DNA of 64,000 nucleotides from Fusibacter sp963666805 (GTDB lineage Bacteria; Bacillota; Clostridia; Peptostreptococcales; Acidaminobacteraceae). The stretch lies in assembly GCA_963666805.2 (NCBI GenBank), contig CAXXWR010000007.1, forward strand, positions 372,001-436,000, in the 5' to 3' direction. This document shows, piece after piece, positions 34,286-42,579 of the stretch (within the stretch, counting starts at the first letter, position 1; each line of letters begins with the position of its first letter). The translations under genes were made by a program, and so were the position numbers. A model generated the notes under the pieces. It was not told where the DNA came from, did not search any database, and saw only the letters and a program-made list of their open reading frames with translations.

Positions 34286-35392
34286 CTGTTCTTTCCATAT
34301 AAATCCGAACTCCCCTTGGTATTTTATCAAAGCACATGTGTCATATACTTTGACCACATCTACCCATTCGCCCACTTCTAAATTAAAAAAGCGATTAACA
34401 AAATCAATGCGAAGCGTCACTTGATCTTCTGAAAAATCCAAAAGTTCTGTGAAAACAGAAAAAGAGGTACCCGTTTTTAAATGTTTACATCTTGACCATA
34501 AAGGTCCTTTTTCTATAACTTTCACTTCATAGTCTGGATAGTTAATAAAGACAAGGGGTTCTTGATCAAAAATCGCCTTTTTTCGAATCAGAGCCGTTTT
34601 AAAGTGGTTTACCTGTCTAAAACTTGCGCTCATTTTACCCTGTGAACCTTTAATGGTAACTACATTGAGTTCACCTGCTTCTTTAATCCCTAGACCCCCA
34701 TCAATAAAGAGTATTTTCTTCTCCGTATTGATATAAGGCGTGTTTGTATAGCGGTCTTGGCATAAATTGCAAGTAGGCCAATGTCCTACCACAACCAAAT
34801 CATCATTCACCTTTGATAGGGTATTATAATCATCATATTTTAAAAATCGAAATTCTTCTTGTACATCAAATGAGGCATCATAGCCCCCATGGACAAAGGT
34901 TATGCCATTAAAAACAAGCATTATGGGTAATTGGGCAAAGTAATTGATGATTTCTTCATATGAATCCCGCATAAGATTGTAAAGGGCTTGTCCCGATTCA
35001 ATATCTGATAGTTTCTGATGATTCTCCTTTAGGGTGTATTGGGTTAATAAAGTTTCTGCAATCGTTTCATAATAATGCTGATTAAAATAAGACAATAAAT
35101 CATCATAATGTCTTTCATCTGACAAAAATTGTTGCATAAAAAGCTCATGATTTCCCTTAAGCACGTATGTGCGTTGCCGCTTCTCTAGTGCCCTCACCTG
35201 TTGATAAACTTTATAACTATCAGAACCTCTGTTGATAAAATCTCCCAAAATGATCAAATAATCCTCATCTGTTAGACTCATTTCATCAAGGGCTTTATTG
35301 AGCCATTCAGGATGTCCATGAATATCACTCATGACAATTAAGCGAAAGTCCGAATCCGTATTAATAGTAATTATTTTATTGTCCTTCATCAT
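34280..35392 (-). CDS. PPP-type metallophosphoesterase
   Basis: 370 aa. Calcineurin-like signature: VMSDIHGHPEW (residues about 17-27), GDFINRGSDSY, LKGNHELFM, VVGHWPTC and FIDGGLG, covering all metal ligands. The C-terminal 100 residues are an extra beta-rich part of unknown role (EVGEWVDVVKVYDTCALIKYQGEFG). Related proteins act as Ser/Thr or Tyr phosphatases or diadenosine tetraphosphatases. AAGGA precedes tandem ATGs. It is a single gene divergent from the EAL gene. Confidence 0.93.
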   Translation of the reverse strand: MMKDNKIITINTDSDFRLIVMSDIHGHPEWLNKALDEMSLTDEDYLIILGDFINRGSDSYKVYQQVRALEKRQRTYVLKGNHELFMQQFLSDERHYDDLLSYFNQHYYETIAETLLTQYTLKENHQKLSDIESGQALYNLMRDSYEEIINYFAQLPIMLVFNGITFVHGGYDASFDVQEEFRFLKYDDYNTLSKVNDDLVVVGHWPTCNLCQDRYTNTPYINTEKKILFIDGGLGIKEAGELNVVTIKGSQGKMSASFRQVNHFKTALIRKKAIFDQEPLVFINYPDYEVKVIEKGPLWSRCKHLKTGTSFSVFTELLDFSEDQVTLRIDFVNRFFNLEVGEWVDVVKVYDTCALIKYQGEFGFIWKEQL

Positions 35393-35516
35393 TATCGTCC
35401 TTTTCTATCTCTTATATTTATTACTTTACATCATACTATAACTGATATAGCCTAAAATATCTATTTGAATTTCATCAATAATTGATTCAAAATTCTTACA
35501 GGTACTATTTTTTGCC

Positions 35517-35545
35517 TTGCATGTGACAAACACCTATAGTAAAAT
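35517..35545 (+). promoter_or_regulatory. Promoter of the EAL-domain gene
   Basis: -35 TTGCAT (35517-35522), 17-base spacer, -10 TAAAAT (35540-35545). About 95 bases of untranslated leader follow; no riboswitch motif recognised. Confidence 0.6.
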
Positions 35546-35641
35546 AGTCTTAGTCAATTTGTTTATTGTAAAAGTATAACAAATTAGGCTTTTTAGGCCA
35601 AGTTACTTGTTTCAATATTAATTTTATAAGAGGAGTTTTTG

Positions 35642-37597
35642 ATGGTTGATTATATCCGTATTAGTTTTTTGAATATACTCGTCAGTGCAATCACCATTTA
35701 CATTTTTATTGGCTTTTTTTACATTGCCAAAAAAGGAAATAGTCTTAAGGCAATTATTTCAAAGTCAATTCATTCAGTCTGGTTTATTATGTTGATCACT
35801 ATTATTGCTGTTTTAAGCAAAGTCTTCCTTTATGTACAGTTTCATTCAGTTACCCCTGAACAAAATTATTTGCTAAAATTACTGATCTTCTTTTGTTTCT
35901 TATTTACATTAGTTCTGATTATAATTGCCCATTGGCATCAATTAATCTGTGGACAATGGAATGATAAAATGTTTATTTCGATTATTCTTTTCTTCCCAAT
36001 TGCTCAATTAATCACTGAAAATCCCATTTTTTATGATTTTTCAGTAGGCATTCTTTTTTTAATGACCATTTGCCTTCTCATCCTTAAATATAGACAATCA
36101 GAACGCAGGCTCAATCTCGGTTATATCTTGCTGATTATGGGAACCATTAGTCTCGTAACCTCTAATGTTTTTAGGCATACCCTTGATAGCAACATTTTTG
36201 AAATCATGAGTTACGTTTTCACGTTTCTTTTAATTCATGCCTTATTCTTTGTCATTGTCTATCGCTTCAGCAACGAACTTGATGAAAGTTATGAAATCGT
36301 TAAAAACAAAGATTCTGAAATAGAAATTTCTAATAAACAAATGAAAGAAATGGTCTATTTTGACCAAATAACGGGTTTACCTAATCGATATGCTTTTGAA
36401 AAAGACATGCGCAATATTATAAAACCCACCTATTTTGCGATGGCTAATATCCAGAACTTCTTAGGGCTTAACAACTTATTAAGTTATGAACGTGGTGATA
36501 AACTCTTACATACTGTGGGACATACCATTCATGACTACTTACATGAAGATGAACACGTTTACCGTTACTATGCCGACAAGTTTATCATTCTATTTTCTTC
36601 ACACAATCGAGATGAAGTGGTTCATCGTCTTTCTGAAATTCTTTCACTCTTTAACAATAATAATCATTTTTCGAAAGAAATCAACCTGACCCTCTATTCT
36701 GGTATTGTGGACTATCGCAATATCTCCAGTAATCAATCTGAAAATTACAGAAACATTGTCGCTTCGCTGGAAATAGCCTCTAGTAGGGCCAAAGAGACGG
36801 AAGATAAAATTTATCTCTTTAACGATGAAGACGGCGAATTTTTCCAAAAAGAAGTTCATTTTGAAATGTATTTGAAAAATGCTGTCCAAGCTCATGATTT
36901 CTTTGTACACTATCAGCCTCAAGTCTATGCAAATACTGGTGAAATTCATGGTTATGAAGCCCTTGCAAGATGGCAATCCAATGGTCAATTTGTGTCTCCA
37001 GAATTGTTTATTACCCGAGCAGAAGAACTGGGACTCATCTATGATATTACACGCCAAATTGTTGAGCTTGTATTTAATGATATTGCAAATGAGCCTTTAT
37101 TCGCCAACAAAAGAATCTCCATCAATCTCTCAGGTGCCAATCTTGTAGAAGATAGTTTCCTCAACTTTCTAAAGGAAATGATCTCAAAATATCAAATAGA
37201 GCCGGCTCAAATTGTTTTTGAAATTACCGAAAGTATTCTTTTTAACGATGTCCAACGTGTTATGGACAACTTACTCAGTATTAAAGCTTTAGGCTTTGAA
37301 CTATCTCTTGACGATTTTGGTGACGGGTATTCTTCTTTCTATCGTTTTGCAAAACTCCCTATTGATGAAGTTAAATTTGATAAAAGTTTTGTCACCGATA
37401 TTACCGAAGATCTAAAAATGCAAGATACGCTCCTGTTCATGTCACGCCTCTTTAAATCTTATAAAATGCGCATTGTTCTAGAAGGCGTTGAGACAGAAGA
37501 ACAATTAATGATTTTAAATAAAATGAATATTGATATTTATCAAGGTTATCATTTTTATAAGCCGATGTCTCTTGATACAATAAAAGCACTTCCTTAA
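35642..37597 (+). CDS. Membrane c-di-GMP phosphodiesterase with degenerate GGDEF and intact EAL domain
   Basis: 651 aa from ATG 35642 (AGGAG six bases upstream; a TTG one codon earlier is unlikely). Seven hydrophobic helices in residues 8-215 form an unknown membrane sensor. A GGDEF-fold domain (about 235-385) has YYADKF in place of the GGDEF signature, so it should not make c-di-GMP. The EAL domain (about 395-650) is complete: YEALARWQ, SINLSGANL, FEITES, LDDFGDGYSS, EVKFDKSF and LEGVETEEQ. Expected role: hydrolysis of c-di-GMP in response to a membrane signal. Confidence 0.95.
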   Translation: MVDYIRISFLNILVSAITIYIFIGFFYIAKKGNSLKAIISKSIHSVWFIMLITIIAVLSKVFLYVQFHSVTPEQNYLLKLLIFFCFLFTLVLIIIAHWHQLICGQWNDKMFISIILFFPIAQLITENPIFYDFSVGILFLMTICLLILKYRQSERRLNLGYILLIMGTISLVTSNVFRHTLDSNIFEIMSYVFTFLLIHALFFVIVYRFSNELDESYEIVKNKDSEIEISNKQMKEMVYFDQITGLPNRYAFEKDMRNIIKPTYFAMANIQNFLGLNNLLSYERGDKLLHTVGHTIHDYLHEDEHVYRYYADKFIILFSSHNRDEVVHRLSEILSLFNNNNHFSKEINLTLYSGIVDYRNISSNQSENYRNIVASLEIASSRAKETEDKIYLFNDEDGEFFQKEVHFEMYLKNAVQAHDFFVHYQPQVYANTGEIHGYEALARWQSNGQFVSPELFITRAEELGLIYDITRQIVELVFNDIANEPLFANKRISINLSGANLVEDSFLNFLKEMISKYQIEPAQIVFEITESILFNDVQRVMDNLLSIKALGFELSLDDFGDGYSSFYRFAKLPIDEVKFDKSFVTDITEDLKMQDTLLFMSRLFKSYKMRIVLEGVETEEQLMILNKMNIDIYQGYHFYKPMSLDTIKALP

Positions 37598-37612
37598 GGA
37601 AATGCTTTTTTT
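37582..37612. terminator. Bidirectional terminator, overlapping the EAL gene stop
   Basis: AAAAGCA.TTCC / GGAA.TGCTTTT around TTAA, with TTTTTTTT after it in the plus direction. The TAA stop of the EAL gene is in the stem; the convergent DUF4352 gene ends at 37612. Confidence 0.85.
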
Positions 37613-38253
37613 TATTCATTCGGATAGTTTAATTTGATTTTTAAAACCTCATCTCTCTCAAGAATTGAAGGTGCATATCTCAAAATACCTGAAGTATCTG
37701 ATTGACTCACTTCAAAGATTACTACTCCTTGTACAGATGCGTCAGGTTCAAGCTTAAGGCGGTCCAATTTTAATGAAGTAAACAAGGGCACTAAGCTCAC
37801 ATCGACAATTTGTCCTGATGCATTTGATAATGTAAAATGGAGTGGATCAACGTCTGCTATTTCTGACTTATCATTGGTCACTGTCAATTCAATCACTACA
37901 AAGACATGACCCGCTTGAGGCTGTGTCAATGCATCACCTTCAGAAATCAGAAGACCATCTACTTTAACACCGATACCTTTAAACATAAGATCTGTATCAC
38001 TCATTGAGTAAACAGTGTCCTCGTCTGTTTTTGAAGGGTCTTGTGCTGCTGGAACTGCATCGGACTGAGTCTCCCCATTAGTCTTTCCTCCTATCGTCAA
38101 TTGATCTTGACTTGCTGTCCCTGGCTCTATTAAACTTAAATTGGGCTCTTCATTGGACTCTGAAGGTCTCAACGATATTTCTTGCACTAAAATCAATAAA
38201 CAAACGACTATGACTATCCCCAGTATAATTCTCTTTTTTATCGTCTCTTTCAT
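37612..38253 (-). CDS. Membrane-anchored DUF4352-like protein
   Basis: 213 aa. A signal anchor (about residues 8-25) is followed by an Asn/Ser/Glu-rich linker and an extracellular immunoglobulin-like domain (about 88-213): GVKVDGLLISEGDALTQPQAGHVFVVIELTVTNDKSE, SNASGQIVD and LEPDASVQGVVIFEVSQ, the pattern of DUF4352. Such domains are surface-exposed and of unknown binding function. AGGGGGAG precedes the start. Confidence 0.85.
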   Translation of the reverse strand: MKETIKKRIILGIVIVVCLLILVQEISLRPSESNEEPNLSLIEPGTASQDQLTIGGKTNGETQSDAVPAAQDPSKTDEDTVYSMSDTDLMFKGIGVKVDGLLISEGDALTQPQAGHVFVVIELTVTNDKSEIADVDPLHFTLSNASGQIVDVSLVPLFTSLKLDRLKLEPDASVQGVVIFEVSQSDTSGILRYAPSILERDEVLKIKLNYPNE

Positions 38254-38310
38254 GTTCTCCCCCTATAATCTATTATCGGTCAAATCACTCTACTTCTCAA
38301 GACCAAAATA

Positions 38311-38342
38311 AAAACAAAAAAAATCACGTTCACACGTGATTT
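38311..38342 (-). terminator. Terminator
   Basis: AAATCACGT / ACGTGATTT with a 4-nt loop and a T-rich tail in the minus direction. It ends the 38351-38737 gene. Confidence 0.85.
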
Positions 38343-38350
38343 AAATAAAA

Positions 38351-38737
38351 CTAGATTTGTGAATGTTCCAAAAGCCATTTTTCGAACTGCTTTTGTTCCT
38401 CTTTGTTCATCCCTATTTTAGGAACTTTGAACCGACTCCCTCTGCTTAAATCTGTAATTAACCATTCATTACTGCCTACATCTACTGTTGAACTTCTCAT
38501 GTTTATCACTCTAGATCCCCAAATCTTTTTAAGTGATAATTCAACGTCGTCATATTCAATTTGTTTTATCCAATTAAGAATGACAATAACAATCCAAAGG
38601 ATAAAACCAATCACCAGTCCAACGCCTAAAGGTTGAGACCGTCCTGCAAGAAAATAGATGAGTGGAAATGCAATCACTGAAGGTAATAATTGATTCAAGA
38701 TAGGAGTAATACTTCGTTTAATAATCCTCTTATCCAT
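38351..38737 (-). CDS. Small membrane protein with PH-like C-terminal part (128 aa)
   Basis: Start ATG 38737 follows AGAGGG; upstream ATGs lack ribosome sites. Two helices at about residues 15-32 and 37-55, then an 70-residue soluble domain (DDVELSLKKIWGSRVINMRSSTVDVG, LITDLSRGSRFKVPKIG) that looks like a bacterial PH-like or YdbT-type domain, though I cannot prove it. Unknown function. Monocistronic with its own terminator. Confidence 0.75.
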   Translation of the reverse strand: MDKRIIKRSITPILNQLLPSVIAFPLIYFLAGRSQPLGVGLVIGFILWIVIVILNWIKQIEYDDVELSLKKIWGSRVINMRSSTVDVGSNEWLITDLSRGSRFKVPKIGMNKEEQKQFEKWLLEHSQI

Positions 38738-38939
38738 CGTTTTTCCCTCTTTCCGCAATCTAGAAAAAACATCATTACCAGTCAAGCTCATTATATATAT
38801 ACCCCGCTTCAATTAAATATCCCCCGATAAATATCTATTGGGTTAAAATAAAACTATTGGGATAAGCATTCACACTTCTATTATAACGAATTTCGGATAA
38901 AAATACAGGCTTTTGTCAAAAATTTATCAAAATAATGTT

Positions 38940-39431
38940 CTACATAACTTGTTCATTTGTAAACATCTTCAACACCGGTTTAAGATTGCCACTCTCTGTT
39001 TGAGAAACGATAATATCAAAAGTTTGACCTGCAGCAAATATCTTGCGCCATTTCAAAGAACGCGATAAGTTAATTACGCCTTCGTGAGTTTCACCTGCAT
39101 AGATGTAAGTGTAATGCACTCTGCACCAGTTTCTAGACATTTGAAATTGAGTCACCTCTGCTGGTACAATTTTTCCAGATGCAATGCGGTCATTGAGTTT
39201 GTTTGAAAAACTATTTACCGCGAAAAATAAAAAGAGCGTTAAAAGTACTGCAGCAATGCCAATCATCAGTCCGGTCATCCTAAGCATGTCTTGTGTCAAA
39301 GCAAAACGCGGAATAATATCTTGAGTTGATAATGTGATTGCAATTCCTAAGATTAGGATAATCGTAGCAAAAATAAGGGTCAATCTAGACTCATAGTGAT
39401 TCCAAAAGACAGCCTTTTTGTTAATTTTCAT
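38940..39431 (-). CDS. Two-helix membrane protein with DUF3592-like domain (163 aa)
   Basis: Helices at about residues 17-36 and 50-72 are followed by a soluble beta-rich domain: RIASGKIVPAEVTQFQMSRNWCRVHYTYIYAGETHEG and FAAGQTFDIIVSQTESGNLKPV. The order (variable linker, 'Y-x-Y-x-x-x-G-x-x-Y/H' strand, 'G-x-x-F/V-x-V-x-Y') fits DUF3592. Starts after AGGAGG. It follows the VanZ-like gene by 15 bases and is probably co-transcribed with it. Confidence 0.8.
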   Translation of the reverse strand: MKINKKAVFWNHYESRLTLIFATIILILGIAITLSTQDIIPRFALTQDMLRMTGLMIGIAAVLLTLFLFFAVNSFSNKLNDRIASGKIVPAEVTQFQMSRNWCRVHYTYIYAGETHEGVINLSRSLKWRKIFAAGQTFDIIVSQTESGNLKPVLKMFTNEQVM

Positions 39432-39446
39432 GTTTCCTCCTGAAGT

Positions 39447-39962
39447 TTAAAAATGGTCATCAACCAGTGACGTTTTTTTCGTTTTAGGGGTCTTATTCAT
39501 CGTCAATATCCAAAAGCACAAGTAGCCTAAAATAGCACCTAGGACATTTAAAATCATATCGTCAACATCAAAGCAACCTAACAAGGTCACTAGCTGAATT
39601 AATTCTAAGCTACAACTGATTAAAAAAGAAATAATCATGACCTTAAAAAAACGATGTTCTTCCACAATAAAAGGCATCAAAAAACCCATTGGCATAAATA
39701 ATAGAACATTACCTACCAAATTATAAAAAGCAATATAGAATAAGGTCCCACTCTGAGTCACCAGCAAATGGCTGTAGTGACTAATTGTTTTTAAGGGTAA
39801 CCAATTGGCATTCAATAAACTATAATGAAAATTTTCTATTGTCCAATGATCCAGCGAATTCAATATATGAAAGCCTTGTGTCTTCAACAAAATAATACCA
39901 GTCAAAATAATAACATATATATAAAAAAGACTCAATAGCCATTTATTCCTATTTTTTTTCAT
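39447..39962 (-). CDS. VanZ-family membrane protein
   Basis: 171 aa with four to five helices. Family motif: FYNLVGNVLLFMPMGFLMP (about residues 82-100) and LIQLVTLLGCFDVDDMILNVLGAILGY (about 120-147), the conserved F-D-V-D-D-x-x-x-N-x-x-G of VanZ/YoaI proteins. VanZ gives low teicoplanin resistance in enterococci, but most homologues are of unknown role. No resistance operon is nearby, so resistance should not be assumed. Confidence 0.92.
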   Translation of the reverse strand: MKKNRNKWLLSLFYIYVIILTGIILLKTQGFHILNSLDHWTIENFHYSLLNANWLPLKTISHYSHLLVTQSGTLFYIAFYNLVGNVLLFMPMGFLMPFIVEEHRFFKVMIISFLISCSLELIQLVTLLGCFDVDDMILNVLGAILGYLCFWILTMNKTPKTKKTSLVDDHF

Positions 39963-40254
39963 TTATAAATGCTCCATTTTCTAAAACAATCACACTAAAG
40001 ATTTAGTCTTCGTGCACTTTTCTTTTAGTCTGCTATGATGTCTTCATTATAACATGTTTTTCATGTTATTTTTATCATTTGTTATGAGAATAAACAAGCA
40101 TGCTTTCCATCCCCTCTTAAAAAGCATCATTGTTGATTTTTAAGCTATGAACCTAAAATAAAAATGCCTTTAAGTAAGCCATTAGAGACAAGCTTTAATG
40201 GTTTACTTAAAGGCATTTCAATTTTTGATTTTTTGATATTTTGATTAGAACACT
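39963..40254. other. Intergenic stretch (292 bases)
   Basis: Holds the upstream region of the VanZ-like gene, with an inverted repeat AACATG / CATGTT (40051-40067) overlapping a TATAAT-like minus-strand -10, and the long terminator of the PHP-phosphatase gene. I see no ORF or RNA gene in it. Confidence 0.6.
40162..40218. terminator. Very long hairpin terminator
   Basis: AAATGCCTTTAAGTAA.CCATTA pairs with its complement at 40196-40218: 23 positions with one G-T pair and an 11-nt loop. T runs occur on both sides; it ends the PHP gene in the minus direction. Confidence 0.8.
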
Positions 40255-40974
40255 CTATTCCTCTGATTCATTTAAAAAAGCTTCAATGTATTCAGGATGA
40301 TCATTGACAATTAATGATTCAGGAAATGCTAAATCTTCTAACACTTTTCGAGAAAAATTGAAGACACCTACATAACTTTCATGATGAGCATCACTCCCCA
40401 TAATCACTGGAACTTCATACGCTTTACACAAGGCTAAGAGCTTTAAATAGTTGTCGTGCGCTCCTGATCTAAAAGAATTGGGTGAAAGAGACGAGTTATT
40501 GACTTCAATAAATACCCCATGTTCCTTAGCCCCCCTTACTAAAATATCATAATCAACGGGTAATCGGCTGTCATCAGGATGCCCTACAATTTTAACTTTC
40601 ATATGTCGCATAGCCTTGACCATTGCTTCTGCGTTTTTGACAGGTCCTAAATCATCGTAACAAGGTGTATGCAAACTGATAATGGCATAATCTAAACCTT
40701 GAAGTTCATGTGCCGTTAAATCAATATCTCCTTCGCCATTGAGGACATTGAGTTCAACGCCTTTTAACACTGTTAATCCCCCCACGTCTCTTGGAATAAC
40801 CTTGAGGTTACTAAAGTGAAAAAGATGTGCTGTTCCAGGCATTTTAGGGGCATGGTCTGAAACACCATATATTTTAAGGCCCTTTTTCTTGGCTGCCTCT
40901 ATATTCTCCTTAAGAGTGCTGTAAGCGTGTCCGCTTGCAACTGTATGTGTATGCATATCTACTACTGCTTTCAT
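40255..40974 (-). CDS. YcdX-type PHP-domain phosphatase
   Basis: 239 aa from ATG 40974 (GGAGG six bases upstream). PHP metal motifs: VDMHTHTVASGHAYST, YGVSDHAPKMPG, LKGVELNVLNGEGDID, AIISLHTPC, VGHPDD and IMGSDAHH, the nine-ligand trinuclear site of YcdX-like phosphatases. The substrate is unknown (YcdX itself is linked to swarming). It is encoded 27 bases downstream of the HD-GYP regulator gene, so it may belong to the same operon and signalling context. Confidence 0.93.
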   Translation of the reverse strand: MKAVVDMHTHTVASGHAYSTLKENIEAAKKKGLKIYGVSDHAPKMPGTAHLFHFSNLKVIPRDVGGLTVLKGVELNVLNGEGDIDLTAHELQGLDYAIISLHTPCYDDLGPVKNAEAMVKAMRHMKVKIVGHPDDSRLPVDYDILVRGAKEHGVFIEVNNSSLSPNSFRSGAHDNYLKLLALCKAYEVPVIMGSDAHHESYVGVFNFSRKVLEDLAFPESLIVNDHPEYIEAFLNESEE

Positions 40975-41001
40975 TTCGACCTCCAATCTTAGACCATTCT
41001 A

Positions 41002-42579
41002 TCAGAAGGAAGTCCCTCTAGCAATATCAGAATAATGTCTTAAAAATATTTCTGTTAACTCTGGGTCGAAGTGTGTTCCTTTTAAATCCTCTATATAAGC
41101 AAGGGTTTCATCCACTGGGATGGCTTTTTTATAACACCGCTCATGTGTCATTGCATCAAAGACATCAATGATTGCCATCATTCTTGCGCTCTTCGGAATA
41201 GCCTCTCCTTTTAAACCATTAGGATAGCCTGTCCCATTAAATTTTTCATGATGGTTAAGAGCAATTTCTGCCGCTAGCTTCAGAATCCCCAAATGAGACT
41301 TGCTTAAAATTTCATAACCAAAGACTGGATGTTTTTTAATTGCTTCAAATTCTTTCTCGCTAAGTTTACCTGGTTTTTTCAAAATTTTATCAGGGATAGC
41401 AATTTTACCAACATCATGCATGGTACTGGCAACACGGAGCATCTCTGACTCCGAATAGGGTAATTGGCTGACTTTAGCAAAGTTAAACATCATATTCGAG
41501 ACCCGTCTAACGTGGTCACTATTGTCTTCAAAGTGCTTTTCAGCTACCTCACCAAGAGTAATAATGATTTCTTTTTGAGTATCTGAAATCATTGAATTGA
41601 GAACAAAATTGTCTAAAGCGATTGAATAATTGGTCATAAATAAGTGAATCAGTTCGAGATCATAAAGCTCTCGGTTTCCTTCAATGAAAATATAATTTTT
41701 CAATTGGTTTTGCCCACTTTTTTTGATAATGTAACCATTATTCACATATTCAATCTCATTTTTTTCAATCTTATTTTGATCCATCCAATCATAGAGTTTT
41801 TTTAGTGTGTCTATTTCACGGATATCTTTGCCCACATAGGTTTGATACTTCCCTGTAGCAGCAACAATCAAGGGTTGTTCTTGCTCCTCTAATGTCACAA
41901 ATCCAGATTGTTTTGTGTGTTCGGTTTTCCCCCTTATGTAAACTAGTTCTGTCTCACTGCTATAAAAAGTCGTCAACTGTTCTAATATCCCTGAAAAAAA
42001 GTCTTCAATGGTATTGTGTTCAAATAAATTGGCACTGGCTTTAATAATCTTTTCAAGCCCCTTCCGATTGCGATCGAGTTTGTTGAGATCTCTATAGTTT
42101 CTCAGAGCAGAATAAAGTGTTGTAATCTGTCTCTGCATAGTCATTTCAGTCTTTAAACGATAATCATTGATATCAAAGTCTCTAATGACTCTTTCCTCTG
42201 GTGCTTCTCCTGGCTGACCTGTTCTTAAAATAATACGTGTCATATGGTTTTTAAGTTCTTGTCTGATGTACTCCACCACTTCTAAGCCAGAGTGGGTATC
42301 TTCCATTACAACATCTAGAAATACCACTGCAATATCGTCTTGCTGTCTGAATATTACTTTAGTCTCTTCGCCTGAATATGTATCAATAAATTCGAGCTTC
42401 CGCCCTTCAAAATTAAAATTCTTGAGCATCATCTTCGTCACAACGTGTACTTCTTTATCATCATCTGCTATGAGTATTTTAATGGGTTTTAATCTAAAGG
42501 TTTTATAGTCAATTGTTTTTTCTTCATCGTGATTTAAAAAATCAAAGTTAAATGATTTATCACTCCACTTGCTGCTCAT
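41002..42579 (-). CDS. Response regulator with DUF3369 and HD-GYP c-di-GMP phosphodiesterase domain
   Basis: 525 aa from ATG 42579; the gene overlaps the kinase gene by 20 bases. Residues about 35-155 are a receiver (ILIADDDKEVH, VVFLDVVMED with the phospho-Asp). Residues 170-330 match DUF3369, a GAF-like domain. The C-terminal HD-GYP domain has TMHDVGKIAIPD, LKKPGKLSEKEFEAIKKHP and HHEKFNGTGYPNGL, so all metal ligands are present and it should hydrolyse c-di-GMP. The upstream kinase is the obvious partner. Confidence 0.94.
   Translation of the reverse strand: MSSKWSDKSFNFDFLNHDEEKTIDYKTFRLKPIKILIADDDKEVHVVTKMMLKNFNFEGRKLEFIDTYSGEETKVIFRQQDDIAVVFLDVVMEDTHSGLEVVEYIRQELKNHMTRIILRTGQPGEAPEERVIRDFDINDYRLKTEMTMQRQITTLYSALRNYRDLNKLDRNRKGLEKIIKASANLFEHNTIEDFFSGILEQLTTFYSSETELVYIRGKTEHTKQSGFVTLEEQEQPLIVAATGKYQTYVGKDIREIDTLKKLYDWMDQNKIEKNEIEYVNNGYIIKKSGQNQLKNYIFIEGNRELYDLELIHLFMTNYSIALDNFVLNSMISDTQKEIIITLGEVAEKHFEDNSDHVRRVSNMMFNFAKVSQLPYSESEMLRVASTMHDVGKIAIPDKILKKPGKLSEKEFEAIKKHPVFGYEILSKSHLGILKLAAEIALNHHEKFNGTGYPNGLKGEAIPKSARMMAIIDVFDAMTHERCYKKAIPVDETLAYIEDLKGTHFDPELTEIFLRHYSDIARGTSF

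Noticed and set aside
35546..35641. EAL gene leader as a c-di-GMP riboswitch
   Set aside because: The conserved elements of class I or II c-di-GMP aptamers are not visible in the roughly 95-nt leader.
36644..37057. 137-codon antisense frame inside the EAL gene
   Set aside because: Shadow of a fully supported gene; no ribosome site and no recognisable domain.
39447..39962. VanZ-like gene as an antibiotic-resistance determinant
   Set aside because: No vanHAX, regulator or other resistance gene nearby; most VanZ-family proteins are not resistance factors.
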